Source: Annona cherimola
Taxonomy: Eukaryota > Streptophyta > Magnoliopsida > Magnoliales > Annonaceae
Direction: 5' to 3'
Assembly: GCA_030490835.1 (NCBI GenBank)
Contig: CM059971.1
Span: forward strand, 25,227,817 to 25,291,816
Length of the DNA: 64,000 nucleotides
The notes under the pieces were generated by a model. It saw only the letters and a program-made list of their open reading frames with translations. It was not told the origin of the DNA and ran no database searches. The number at the start of each line of letters is the position of its first letter. The stretch's first letter is position 1. Of this stretch, positions 10,411-22,441 are shown piece after piece. The translations under genes and the position numbers were made by a program.

Positions 10411-12020
10411 ATAGTGGTGTAAATCATGTTGAGTTAAGGTAAATACTATCTTAACCTACCTTGTAAAATCTCAATCCGAACTTACTTTCAATTCTATTTT
10501 TCATACCTTAACCCGATCTTATTTAGGGGTGCAACTTGGGTCAAGTTGAGTCCAAACTCAATTTCCAACAATAGTAAAACTCACTTTCCTATAACCCGAA
10601 CCTGATTAATAAATATGTAGGGTTAGGGTTCCAGTGAACCTAAGCCCATTTCCATTTTATATTTATTATAAAATATATTATATAACATAATATCTAAATA
10701 ATATTTCTTTATACTTTATGTTATTTATATTTTTATTTGAATACATGTTTGGCTTATTGTAATTATATTATAAATAAATTGTATTATTTTCATTTAGATT
10801 TATCTTTTATTTCTATAATCTTCTTCATTTATCTTATTTTTTTGTTAAATTTTTCTACAAATATTCTTTATATTGGTATATCTTTTAAAAATGTGGTTTG
10901 ACTATGTATTATGTTTACTTACATGGTTTTTTATTATATATTCATATGAAACTTTAAACTTTTCACTCTTAAATAAGATGTAAATTCATCAATCCAAATT
11001 TCAATCCAAAACTCAACTCGCAACTGATTTTAAAAATAGGATTAGAGTTTAGGTTTTACAAATACGGTAAGGGTTAGGGTCTATGTTTTATAAATAGGAT
11101 TAAGATTAGGGCTGACGCGAACCCAAATCTCATGAGCCCGAGTTACACTCGTAGCCCTGTTTTAACCTCCCATAGAAATCGGTTTGGTTTGGGTTAGAAA
11201 TCAAGTTAATAAGATATAATATTTAAAGAACTTTTGATTAAAATTTATATGAAAGAATAAAAATTAATCTTTTTTATGGAAATACTTTTCAATCTATGAC
11301 TTATATAATAATATAATTATTAAATAATCTTATCTCAAAGCAATAATGTCTAGTTAATTTATATTCATCATTTCCTAGTGTATGACTATTTTTAATCATG
11401 GATGTTTCTATTAAACCTCGTTTCCTTGTAACCCCATCTATTTTCAGTTTTTAGATAGTTGATGAAAGTTCCACTTCATCTATTGCATTTAACAAAACTT
11501 ACGTTATCATAGAAATTCTTTCATTTGTTTAATATCACTGTATATAGGTCGCATCTACAAATATGTAAAATTAACATAATAAAATGATTAAATGCTAAAT
11601 ATTAATTTTTAAATATTATTTTCAACGTCTAAATTATCTAAAATATCATTATTGCATGCAGACATAATTTTATAAACTATTACTACATTCCAATACATAT
11701 GTGTGATGGGGCAGAGACTTGGAAATAGAAAAGGAAAAATTTCAAGGAAAGTGGTTTTCATGATAATATAGATGGAACTTGTATACAGTAATATTAGACA
11801 AAATGAAAGGGTTTTCATGATAATATAGATGTTGAATGCTAATATATTATATTTTGCACTAACATATCAAATTGGTTCGGGTTGGGTTGACACTCATCTA
11901 ACCCAAGTCAACCCACTTTTGAAATCGGGTTATATGACTTATTTTTTTAAATGTCTAACCCAACCTGATTGGGTTAGTTAGGTTCGAGTATAAACCAATC
12001 CTATTTACACCTGTACTATG
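10411..12020. mobile_element. Nested non-autonomous DNA elements with GGGTTNGGTTG-type subterminal repeats
   Basis: Outer ends GTGGTGTAAATCATGTTGAG (about 10415) and, inverted, ATCCTATTTACACCTGTAC (about 12000) resemble each other. A second pair (AGGGGTGCAACTTGGGTC at about 10526 and the inverse CCGAGTTACACTCG near 11140) lies inside. The body is full of CAACCCGAACC / GGGTTGGGTTG words. No coding capacity was seen. The borders and superfamily (hAT or MULE) are uncertain because the target duplications are not clear. Confidence 0.5.
11360..11700 (+). repeat. Repeat family C, copy 1
   Basis: A segment with CTTGTAACCCCAT, GTTGATGAAAGTTCCACTT, TCACTGTATATAGG and AACGTCTAAATTATCTAAAATATCATTATT recurs at 24360-24640 and, inverted and more decayed, at 16200-16470. 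It is non-coding. Confidence 0.6.
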
Positions 12021-12640
12021 GAATCATAGTCCAGGTATTGTGAGAAATAGTGTGCCCACTTAAACAATTAGTTGAGAAGTATTAGGGTTCTAGGCATTTT
12101 GGAAAAGAAAAGAAAATTTTCCCTAATTTTCACATACATTTCTATATGTGACATTTTAACCACCTGACTATTGTACTTTCCAATCATTTCTTTGCATCTT
12201 TTTATGTTATTATCTATCCGTTTTAACCTTATTTCTTTTGCTTCTAGACATCACTCTCATTTTTTCAAAACCCCACCCCAATATACCCAATAAAATGAAG
12301 AAACATGCATATAATTTTTATTTATTTGAAAAAAGGCATAAGATAGGGTCCCAAAATAATTAATCTGGAAAGTTTTAGAAAAAAAAGGAATTATAAATTG
12401 TCTCTATCATGTTTTCTTCTTTCAATCGGTATAGCAACGTTATCAATGGCATAAATGATTAAAAAAATGGACATAAATGACAGGGCTCTGACAAATGTCT
12501 AAACCATGGTTGAAGAGTCATTTTCTAATTACAATAGGTGTGCATCAAGACAACGTTAAGCACTTTTCTTTTTACTTTGGTTATAGATGAACTTACTAGA
12601 CCTTTATTAAAAAAATTTACCTTCTTGATGATATAGACAT
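12021..12640. other. Intronic AT-rich filler
   Basis: No gene or element border was recognised. Confidence 0.4.
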
Positions 12641-12649
12641 AATAGATGG

Positions 12650-13465
12650 AACTGTAGGAGTATACTTGAAATTAAAAGCGAAAGAATATTTTACAATTTA
12701 AAATGTCTTAGAATTAGTCGAACAAAAATTGAATATATGAAATGAAACTTTAATAATAGAATGGATAAAGAATGAGGAACCAATTAAAATTTCAGACCAA
12801 ATAGTACAAAAAACTAATCATTTAGGTATCTTGGATCAATAGTTCAAGAAACTGGACAAATTGAGAAGGACATGATAAACAGAAATCAAACAAGATAAAA
12901 GAAATGGTTTGATGTTTTATAGAAATCAAACAAGAAATGGTTTGATGTTTTCGGAATTTTATAGGACTGTTGAGTTTCAGTTAAGCTGGAAGGAAAATTT
13001 TATAAGATAGTGATAGGACTGGCTATGTTGTATTGAGTAAAATGTTGTGCAGTCAAAGACGAATATATGCATATGCATATAATGAGTGTAACAGAAATTA
13101 GAATGTTAAGGTAGATTAGTGGTGAAACAAATAAATTATATATCAAGTAATCCGAGATAATCTTAAGGTGAGACCCATAGGTCTTAAAATGAGGGAAAGT
13201 AGACTGAGTTGGTTTGGGCTATTGGGTATGATGGATGCTTGAAACAACACTGATCTGGTGAACTGAGTTTATTTAAATAGAACAGTCTAGAGAATAAGAG
13301 GCAGACCCAAAAAGATGTGGATAAAAGTAAATGAAAAAGAAACGAAGACATTAGAGATTCGTGATGGTTCATGATGCTGAAGGATGCTGCCATAGGGATC
13401 TATGCAGTTGACAGATATTGGTGGGAAATGACTTACAAAAAAGATGATGGTAATGTTGATGCTGC
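12650..13465 (+). mobile_element. Second RTE-type LINE remnant, strongly decayed
   Basis: Translated pieces match the C-terminal part of the other LINE: a segment like KISDQIVQKTNHLGILGSIV, then IEKDMINRNQTR, then a part related to AMLYGAECWAVK (TATGTTGTATTGAGTAAAAT...) and TGGATAAAAGTAAATGAAAAAG near the end. It terminates in GATGATGGTAATGTTGATG-type tail sequence near 13441-13462. Many stops and indels, plus an internal duplication of about 28 bp (ATAGAAATCAAACAAG...), show it is older than the copy at 8.3 kb. Confidence 0.7.
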
Positions 13466-14075
13466 TCGTCTTATTTTGCCTTAATCACTTTATGTTCTTT
13501 ACATCATGGGTAACAGTTTTTTTTCTTTCCAGTATTTTTTCCTACTAACCTTTGAGAGTAAAAAATTCTTACTCAGAGATTGTTAAGGACCTCCTATAAT
13601 TGTATATTGTGAGAATATAATTGCTTGCAAAGAGCTTGATCAATTAATGTTAATGCACTTGAAATAATCAAATAAGATAAATCAAACAAGATGACTTTTT
13701 TGGTCTGCGAATTTGTCATTATCAGATCAGCCGCATTTAGTGATATTCTGATTTCTTTGTTTCTTTATTTATTCCATTTCCCCTTCAAGATACCGTGTGT
13801 GCAGGCATTAAATCTGCATCAGTGGTTGGATTCATCTTTCTCATATCAAGGATATCCATCCATGAACTGAATTTTAGTCATGATTATTAAGAAAAAAATT
13901 CTCTGTTATCATTATCATCAAGCAATCAATCATCGTCATCATTGTCATAAAAAATATTCTCATTTCTGAATCTTCTTAGAATGAATTAACTATGTTTATA
14001 TTCAGGGCTTGCTTTATGTACTTTCATTGTATGTTCCACGCCTGACATTTGTCTAGTTGTCCTTTTTCCCTGTAG
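13466..14075. other. End of the SUVH4-like intron
   Basis: No exon was seen. A run of ATC/ATT triplets (CAATCAATCATCGTCATCATTGTCAT, about 13924-13949) may be another LINE tail on the minus strand. A pyrimidine tract (GTCCTTTTTCCCTGTAG) leads into the acceptor at 14075. Confidence 0.45.
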
Positions 14076-14189
14076 GAGTTGACCTATGACTATGGCTACG
14101 CACTAAATAGTGTAGTGGGCCCAGATGGAACAATAAAAACAATGCCCTGCTATTGCGGGGCTCCAGATTGTAGAAAGCGTTTATATTAG
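14076..14189 (+). CDS. SUVH4: SUVH4/KRYPTONITE-like, last exon (post-SET)
   Basis: Thirty-seven codons then TAG (14187-14189). It starts ELTYDYGYAL, supplying the catalytic tyrosine-bearing motif of SET. It then has GPDGTIK and the post-SET zinc site CYCGAPDCRK, ending CRKRLY exactly at the position where SUVH4 proteins end. It follows a good acceptor (CCCTGTAG|GAG) in phase 0 with the 6780-7016 exon. The intact frame and conserved end suggest a functional gene rather than a pseudogene, but only about 116 residues are visible. Confidence 0.88.
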   Translation, partial: ELTYDYGYALNSVVGPDGTIKTMPCYCGAPDCRKRLY

Positions 14190-15180
14190 GCAAATTGAAT
14201 ATTGCCTTTGGTTCTCCAAAAGCTAATCCACAAACTGGAGCATTTGTATTTGTTATTGGATCCTTCTTTGAGCTTCAAAGGTATGTTGTTGTTGTTGCAG
14301 CTGTTGTTAATTCATGTTGTAGCTTCTAAATGTCTTATTTGTAAACGAAACAAGGCAAATTGTCTCATAAGGAGTGTCGTAAAAAGAAGTGTCCATGTTG
14401 TGCATTATAGGTACACTGCTGATCAAAATCCCCAATTGGGGCATTAGTAGTTGCACATAGAATTCAGTTAGATACAATATCAAGAGAAATTCATGTAAAC
14501 TCAATGTTGACAGAATTTTCAATCAAATCATGCCCAATTTTGAAAGAAATAAATTGCTGGAATAGTTGCTGTGATTAAAGTTGATTTGTTAAGGCTGATG
14601 CTTGGTTGGAATGGCGAAGTTGATCATTTTCACATTTGAAATGGGTGACTGGCAATCACGATATATATTTTTTTCCTGACAACTGGATTGGTGGTCAACT
14701 TGGTCTGCGCTGGATGGGAACATTTTTTTTTTATTCCAAAAGCTTAGCAAATATAGACATTGTGGTGAACCTGACCAGAGAACACGGCACTAGTTGCTTA
14801 TATTAACTTAAATTTTACGGGCTATTATAAATTGGTTTTTTGATCTTAATAGCAGGTCGAATGAGTGAGGCTTAAGCTTTCATTTTAATCATATCCTACA
14901 CCTAAATCTATTTTCAGAACATCAACTTTAATCTTAACCTTTCGACTGGGTGGGTTTAAATTTTGAGTTGATAATTTCCCTATTTTTTGAAATTAAGTTG
15001 TAAACGAAGCATAAAAATATGAAATGTTAGCAAGCGGGGTTTCCTTTTTCCGCTTTAAACCTAAATTTCTATAATTTCAAACTAGTCATGAATTGCATGA
15101 GTGATATTAGACCTTGTAAGTTTACATTTTTTTTTAGTTTTACAGTAAATCAGGTTGATAATCCTAGGGCCTATTTTGCA
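14190..15180 (+). other. 3' flank of the SUVH4-like gene
   Basis: This presumably contains the 3' untranslated region just after 14190. No clear polyadenylation site could be fixed and no other gene is visible. Confidence 0.4.
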
Positions 15181-15181
15181 C

Positions 15182-15208
15182 CACACACACACACACACCC
15201 ACACCCAC
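15182..15208. repeat. CA microsatellite
   Basis: A run of CACACACACACACACA passing into CCACACCCACA. Confidence 0.85.
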
Positions 15209-15594
15209 AAAAATCAAATACAGGATCCAATTTGCAAATATGTAGACCACAAGGTTTAATTTGCAATTAACATACTTATTAAGGTTTATCTTGCGAGAAA
15301 ATACTAAGATATAACTTGCATAACATCAAGAACAAGAAGAGAGCTAAGGAATCAACCCCACCTTCGGTAGCATGACGTGGTACTGTATATTTATAGCTTA
15401 AATCAAGAGTGGTTACAGGTCATAACCAATTTAGATACTTACAATAACTTATTTCAAATAATTTAGTGAATTGGTTTTACTTCATCCTCCTCTAAGTGAA
15501 GCATTGTATTACGGATGTGTAGCTTGGACAACAAAGGAGATGAACCATAAGCTTACCACGGCCTTGCCAACAGAATTAAAAATTGGCGCAATAT

Positions 15595-15703
15595 GTGAAC
15601 CCGGGCTTAGCCGGATGTTTGCACATGCTGGCTTGTATGCCACAGGTTGAGGGTTCTACCCTTCACAACACCAATGTAATCAGAAAAAAAAAAATAAATA
15701 AAT
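15595..15703 (+). mobile_element. Probable tRNA-derived SINE
   Basis: A roughly 110-bp unit carries a B-box-like GGTTGAGGGTTCTACCC (about 15646-15662), a possible A-box-like GGCTTAGCCGG upstream, and a 3' A-rich tail (AGAAAAAAAAAATAAATAAATAAAA). It is flanked by a near-perfect direct repeat AAAAATTGGCGCAATAT (ending 15594) and AAAAATTTGGCGCGATAT (15704-15721), as expected for target-primed insertion. Confidence 0.6.
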
Positions 15704-15721
15704 AAAAATTTGGCGCGATAT

Positions 15722-16199
15722 ATTTTGTGGGGGCATGAAAGAGAGACTACGTTGGAGGAACGGGTCCCGCTTCTATGATACAGTAATTGTAAGTTTGTAA
15801 CAGGAAGATATTATCATACTAATTAATTAGTAATTATAAAATTGGTCCACGACAAGATGATCTGGTGGTTGACAACAATGTTTTTGAGACTGAACCGCGA
15901 ATTGAATTGCTTTTACGTTCGGTACAGGTCCAACCAATTTAATTGTTGGTTCAAACTGTTTTTAACCGTGGTATTAATTATAATATATCAGTTTTATTAT
16001 TTACTATAAATTTATCTAAAAAAAAAATAACTATATATTTTATTAGTTATTTTAAATAACTAATTAATTAGAAGTGGGGTCATGTAATCCTCTTAATTTT
16101 TAAGATTTTGATCTTGGTGAAAAATTTAATTTATTTATTGTATGTAATATCATTTGTTTATTTAAAAGACTAAGTTTTATCCCGATCAAATATGGATAT
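15722..16199. other. AT-rich gap
   Basis: No gene. A short GAACCGCGAATTG / AACCAATTTAATTGTTGGTTC segment (15890-15955) is probably a DNA transposon subterminal fragment. Confidence 0.4.
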
Positions 16200-16470
16200 G
16201 GGTCACATTTGTTAATATATATATATATTAATGTGTAAATTATGAAAAACACGTAGATACATGTGTTAGACTGTAATGATATTTTATATAATCATTCATC
16301 AGAATAAAAATGATATTTTTGATGGTTTAGACGTTGAAGATACAATTTTAAAATTGATATTTAACGTTAAATCATTTTATGACGTTGAGTTTCAATAGAG
16401 TCCATGCATAATAATATTAAACAAATAAAAGGGTTTTCAAGATACTACAAATTATGCTAAATACAATGGA
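16200..16470 (-). repeat. Repeat family C, copy 2 (inverted, decayed)
   Basis: It reads as the reverse complement of parts of 11360-11700 and 24360-24640: AATGATATTTTTGATGGTTTAGACGTTGAA corresponds to TTCAACGTCTAAATTATC..., and AAACAAATAAAAGG corresponds to CTTTCATTTGTTT. Confidence 0.5.
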
Positions 16471-18489
16471 TGATGTGGATTTTTTATTAATTAGCAAGAT
16501 TTTAAATATGAAAGGATTTGGAGACCGTCTTCTATAATTATAGAATGAATCACATACATTAAAAGCATAAACTATTGAAAATTATTTTGTTTGGAACAAC
16601 GGAAATCAATATCTATGATGTTATTTCAAATAAAGCCAGGTGAATTAAATAAAAACTAACATGTATTCCATATGGGTGCAGCTTGGGCTACGTAAGTACA
16701 ATTTGCTGGTTAACCCTATCCTTATTCAATTTTGAAAAACTCTTACTTTATTTTAAGTCAAGTTGGTTATATGGCTATCCTAATATATATTTTTAACTCA
16801 GGTCTCTTCGAAGCTCACCTTAACTTATTTTTTAAAGTTAGGTCCTAATTTCAGATCCAAATTGATTATTTAAATATTTATATTATATTCGAAAAACTAT
16901 AATTTATTATAAGTCTTACTTAAAAACTTACAATCAAGATGACAACGATTCAGTTTTTAAAATATACTAAACGGTAGATAAATTAAACAAGTTCTTTTAT
17001 ATTTTAAAAATATATTAATGTCTTTTATTATAAAAGATATTTCATAAAATATATATATTTAATGTAAATTAATAATTATTGTGGCTCCCGGGTATTATGA
17101 AATTGGAATCCATCATATCGTAATTGAACTGCATATTTTTTAACTTGAAACTTACTATTCATTTAGGATACTCAAAGGGTCAACCCATCAATGAGTAATC
17201 TAGCTAAGTTAGTACTCTTAAAGAATTCGACTCAAGTATTTTAAGAAATTTCAAAAACTGCATCGTAAATGGATGGTTGAATAATCGATTGACTGTCCAA
17301 TCGGTGAGATCATACAGTTTGGTTCGGCTTTTTAAAGTACTAATTGACACTAGTGTATGCGCATGTGTAAGAGATCCACAGTCCAAAACCGGACTGAGGC
17401 ATGAGCCTTCATCCAAACTAAAATAAAATTGGTATACACAATTCAATGAAAAGAGAAGTTTAAGTTTGGTGGACGAATGAGAAATTTCATTGCTTTCCAA
17501 TGTACCGTGAAATGGGATCCGATCTAGAAAACAAAACTGATTGAGCGAGCATCGATTATAATTGATTTTTAAATGACCTCCCAATCTTCGTTATACACGT
17601 CATTGTTCATTTCCATCATTGCCAATACTCAAAAGTATTACAACGTGTTCCACTTTTAATCTTCCAAGATAGTTACTCTTAATTTAATTAATTAGGATTT
17701 TTATTTTTCGCTAGGTCAATTTTATCATCTCATATATTTAGGCGGTTCCATTTAATGCCATTATCCAGTGGAAATCAAAGCACAGCTTAAATCAGCAACT
17801 GATTTTATACAATAAAAGTTGTCTCGCATCGATTCGCAAGACTTCCCTCCTAATAATTTCATGAAGGAGAGCTTCGAACTCCTGCCGCATACAACAGAGG
17901 CAGCCCGTGTTATCACCATAGTAAAAAATTTTGGTAGTTTGGTTTTATGCACATGTGGTTTGGTTATATTTGGGTTTTTTTTAATAGAAGTGATGGAATA
18001 ACCATAAAAAGGTTTCAAATAGGAAAGTCAGATTCATCGTCTGATTAATTTTTAAAAAAGTATATCATATCATGTTAAAAATTGTAATTAGCCGAATAAG
18101 CATTTCGGAGTTGATAAATGGTGTCTGCTTAACTCGTAATCGAATATGGCGAGTTAACCATGTGGATTTACCTTATATCTATCTAAATTTTAGGGTAATC
18201 GAATAAGGATCTTTAATTTGGATGAATATCAAGCCTTGATAAGGATAATTGACCATAAGATAATCCCACCGACTCATAGCATACATCAGTATTAGTACTA
18301 ATATTCAAACATACTAGAAGTGGAATTAGAACCAACGTTGTTTCATCGTTGGAATGTTCCTCTTTGCATTCTCATTTTTAATTTGATTTTAGTTTTCTTT
18401 CAAAATTTTGGCTTCTTAAACAATGCAAAAATAGAAATCAACCTAATTGTAAATGAGTAGTTTAATCCTCATGAGATAATACTCAACTC
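16471..18489. other. Intergenic AT-rich region
   Basis: No gene was recognised. A GGGTGCAGCTTGGGCTACG end near 16674 resembles the terminus at 10526 and may begin another non-autonomous element. The 60-126-codon frames at 17204-18018 show no known domain and overlap on both strands, so they are not called. Confidence 0.4.
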
Positions 18490-20230
18490 ATCATTCTGTT
18501 ACTTGACATGGGTAGAGTGCACTTGCTAGAGTCAGCCAGACTGCATTAGCATCATATTCCTGTAGATGGCAGATTGGTTCATATGGAAATGAGATTCTCA
18601 TTAAGGGGATTAACGTTAGGGTAAAACCAGTGAATGGTATGCCTCAAGGCGGTTCTTAAATGATTGTATGTGTGCATGATTATTTGGGATGAGCATTTGC
18701 ACTTATGGTCAAGGTATGTTTATTATTAACTTAGTATCATTTTTGTTTTTCATGACCATCATCTACTTACTGAGTTTACCAAGATTTATGTGTTTTATCA
18801 TTTTATTTTTAAATAACATACCACATGGTGGAGCCTATATGAGGATAGGGAGGACCTCAACCCTCTAGTTGTATTTTAGTTGATAGTCGACACCATGGTC
18901 TTATTCATCTTTTGTAAACTTATTATGTATAATTCTTTTTAACCACCCATGGTGTATATATTTATTTTAGTTATTTGTTGTAACATATTGGCCCAAATAA
19001 GTGATCTTGGGCTTGTAAGCTATAGGCCTTACAATATGATATTGTCTACTTGGGTTGACAGTTCAGCCATATGATATTAAAATACATTATAATTTTAGAC
19101 ATATTTATCAATAGGAGATTCGATTTTAGGTTGTTTTAGTCTTGTCAATTTCCGCTTAATTCATCCTCAAACCACATCTATTGAAGAGGACCGAAGGAGG
19201 AGGGGTTGGTCTGTGGGAGATCCTGCTCTAATAACATTTGGAACATAAAAGCTCAGAAAATTGAGTATGATCCTGTGGACTATGGGCCTCACTGTTAAAT
19301 ATGTCTTACTAAGTTTGACCTTAGACCTATTTATAAATCATCGGAAACTCTTTTTTTCAATGTAAGATATGGTTCTATGCCATTATAGGGGAGTAGAGTT
19401 GATCTATTAAGCTAGAACTGCAGGCAAAAACCTAAAATTATGGTTTGAGAATGAACTAAGAGGAAGCCGGTAGGTGTATAACAACCGATAATCGAATTCT
19501 ATATCAAAAAGGGGATAGAGGTCCTGGTGATTTATAAGTGACTTTAAAGTTAAACATAATATGAAACATATTAAAGTTATGTGGTTAAGTTGTTAGGCCA
19601 AAGCTGTAATGCTCACAACCCACGGGCTCAAGATTGAGTCTATATTTACAAATAGTATCAACGCAGATGCAATTTGGAAAGTAGAGCTAATTGAGTGAGG
19701 TAGACCTGTAGGCCAAAGATCAGAGTTGTGGTAGGACGAATCAAGTGGAAAGCGGTACCCTTGATCCCACATCAAAAGGAGGATAGAATTTTTAATGGTT
19801 TATAAATGACGCACTTTAAAACTGTGTAATTGAGTTATCAGACTAAAATGGATAATATTACACTTCAAAGACCAATAACCAATAGCTTTAGAATTGCTTT
19901 TACATATTACATCAGCCATGGGGACAGGCACTAATATAAACTAGAGAACAGCAGCAACAAGTCTTAAGGGTTGAGAACATGAGGGCCAGTTGTTTATATC
20001 AATGTCAGCAACCTAGCGTGCCCATGCTTCAGAGAGGAGGTGGAGCCAAGGTACCTAGATTGCAGTAGTAGCACGTAGCTCAGGATGCTCTGTAGGGAGA
20101 GGATCATATCAGCAGCAGACTCGTCCTAAGATTGATCAGAGACCACAGGTGGCAGTACTAGCACAGGTCGCTAATCTTCCGAAGGTGCAGGCAGCAGAAG
20201 GCATAATTATAAGTAATCTTTTAGTAAAGC
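18490..20230. repeat. LTR-like or retroelement-derived debris with an internal direct repeat
   Basis: The base composition is richer in GC than its surroundings. Two diverged direct copies occur at about 19488-19615 and 19757-19865. Both carry a GATNCNANATCAAAANGGGGATAGA-like start, then GTGATTTATAA / TGGTTTATAAATGAC, ACTTTAAA and GTTAAGTTGTTAGGC / ATTGAGTTATCAGAC. Neither clean LTR ends nor a coding frame were identified. Confidence 0.4.
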
Positions 20231-20745
20231 AGATGCATGACATTTGTGTTGTTTAATCCAAATGCATTGCCCATCATTTCTTTCAGTAGCTGTTATTGGG
20301 AAGGTGGAATTAGAAAAGAATCCAATGCATCCCTCGATTATCAGGTGGCCATGTTTTTTTCAAGGCCTCGAATTTGATGGCTGTAATTCAATATTTATCA
20401 TAATTTTCTTGCTGAGGTGTCAGTGAGTTGGCATTTCACTTTTTAACTCCAAAACCAGACCCACACCTGTCCAGCAGCACTTTCCCTAACCAACCTTTCT
20501 ATATGGCTGAAATTGATAAAATGTGACCTTTGCAAAATCATTATAGAAACCATTAACCTTTAGGCCACGTTTAAACTCTTCACATGAATCTTTAGCCATA
20601 TATTATGGCATATGACGTAGCATCAACCAAAACAAGCCACGCATCTCAAATTCCAAAATTTCAGCAAACTATCTATGTAAAAATTTAATTTTTGAAATAA
20701 TTTCTCCAAATAAAACATGCCTTATATTGTATTTAAATATGTAAA

Positions 20746-21098
20746 ACGATCTTTTCAAACCGGTTGGAAATTCGGCCAGTCCAAACACCTATTTTTTTTT
20801 TGAATTTTTTTTATAAATATGTTAATCTAACTATGTTTAATCTATAAACCAAATTTTATTATTTTTGGAACTGTATATATATTTATTTTAAATTTTTAAA
20901 TACAGGGGTATCTAAGTCATTTTAAACTTAGATACCCCTGTATTTAAAAATAAAAAATAAATATATACACATCTCCTAAAATGGTAAAATTTTATTTATA
21001 GATTAAATATAGCAAAATTAACATGTTTATAAAAAACTTCAAAAAAAAAAAAGTGTTTGAACCGGTTGGACGATTTCCAACCGCTTTGAGAAGATCAT
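20746..21098. mobile_element. Foldback (near-palindromic) element, F1
   Basis: The two halves are inverted copies over their entire length. Outer arms are ACGATCTTTTCAAACCGGTT and, inverted, AACCGCTTTGAGAAGATCAT, with CCAAACACC and TATAAATATGTTAAT inside. The exact centre is a perfect hairpin, GGGGTATCTAAGT / ACTTAGATACCCC (about 20906-20941). It is non-coding. The core is shared with the elements at 22.4-23.8 kb, 35.7-36.1 kb and 56.3 kb. Confidence 0.8.
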
Positions 21099-21189
21099 GG
21101 CCCTTTATAGATTTGCCACCGAATCTTTTACATGATAGTAAAATTTCATTATCAAACTCAATTTTGTGAAAGAGACATTAAGTAATTTT

Positions 21190-21430
21190 TTATTCATCGT
21201 TATTTATTTTTGGATAATTGTAAATATATCTATATAATTTTAAAATTGCAAATAACTCCTGTATAATTTAATTATAATTATAAATATACTCACGTCATTA
21301 TGATACCGTTACTGTACAATCACAATGTAGATATATTTGCAAAAAAAAAAACGAATTAAGAGAATATATTTACAATCTCAAAAATTAAATAAGGATATTT
21401 AGTTTGCAAATATACGAACTTGGGATCGCC
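21190..21430. repeat. MITE family D (ATATTTGCAAATATAC type), copy 1
   Basis: It carries inverted blocks such as AATTGTAAATATATC, AAATATACTCACGTCATTATG and ATATTTGCAA, shared with 25694-26107 and 29863-30203. Confidence 0.5.
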
Positions 21431-21884
21431 ATTTTTTTTTCCACCGGCTTTTAGACATTTCCAAAACCCGTACCTAAACCGTACCGTTATACGACCCGTT
21501 TAACCGGATGATTTGGTCCACTGAGTTGCAGCACTATCCTTGATAATGCGGATTGGGATAGTGGCACCCAAGTTCCCCCCACGTTTCCCCGTCTGACACC
21601 CCACACTTACGCATATTTGGTGAAAATGGGGCTCAATAGCAACCATCAAAATTTCAATATTTTTGTTCTATTTTAAAAATCGTACTGCATATATAACTTA
21701 AATACAATTTTGACAATTTACAGTTAAATCATATAAATCATCGGATGTTACAAATTAAAAAAATAGAATTAAAGAGTACTAACGGTGTATATTTTTAAAT
21801 TCGTAAAAAATATATACAGTACTTTTTCTGTAATCTGAAACGTTATTCATATGTATTCGGCATAAATGACTCTAAGCGCATATT
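21431..21884. other. Gap without a recognised gene
   Basis: A short GC-richer patch near 21540-21620 has no open frame of note. Confidence 0.4.
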
Positions 21885-22080
21885 TAGATATTAGGAAAAC
21901 TTTTGAAATAAAAATTTTTCATTCGCCATAATTATCCTATTTTTACCATCTCTTTACGTATTCTTATACAACTACTTTATTTTTTAATTATTTTTACACA
22001 AATACACACAATTAATTTATCTATTTTAATTTTTAAACGAACCATTTACAAACATTTGCATCAAATGTCTCATTTACTAT
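21885..22080 (-). repeat. MITE family A, partial copy
   Basis: It contains the family words GGAAAACTTTTGAAATAAAAATTTTTC, ACAACTACTTTATTTTT and TTTATCTATTTTAA, but the termini are lost. Confidence 0.5.
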
Positions 22081-22441
22081 TCAAAGGCAATGACTCTTTT
22101 CTTATAAGTCTATAGGCTTTCAAAGCTTCGATAAACTGTAGGTCTTCTAATTTTATATTTGAAGATACAATACTTTAGACTATTTGTACGTGTAAAAAAC
22201 TTATGGCTTGATCATTTTTTTTTATTGGGAGCGTGGTCATTGAAGTCCAATGCTACCGTGAGCACTGGATGTGGGCTCTAAATAGTACTGATTATTAGTG
22301 TGGGCCAAGCTAAAACGGTCCACTGAAATTTGAAAATACTCCCTCTGATGAGATTTTACTTAGAATAGTGTGGGCTCCAGCAGACTCGTAATTTGCTTAA
22401 AGAGGCCCTAATCAAATCCATCCATTTCAAATATTTCTACA

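Larger units (their letters stand above)
7017..14075 (+). other. SUVH4-like last intron, about 7.06 kb, packed with transposons
   Basis: It is bounded by GTAA at 7017 and TGTAG ending at 14075. It holds three family A MITEs, an RTE LINE inserted in one of them, one or more nested non-autonomous DNA elements (10.4-12.0 kb), a second LINE remnant, and AT-rich filler. It is unusually long for a terminal SET intron. Confidence 0.8.

Noticed and set aside
17840..17930. tRNA-like 3' half (TTCGAACTCCTGCCGC on the plus strand, GGAGTTCGAAGCTCTCC when inverted)
   Set aside because: No cloverleaf could be built: there is no matching acceptor stem, D arm or anticodon arm at normal spacing.
19656..19670. 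TATCAACGCAGATGC, resembling a cDNA adaptor
   Set aside because: The usual preceding adaptor bases are absent and the word is part of a repeat with diverged context, so it is a chance match rather than contamination.
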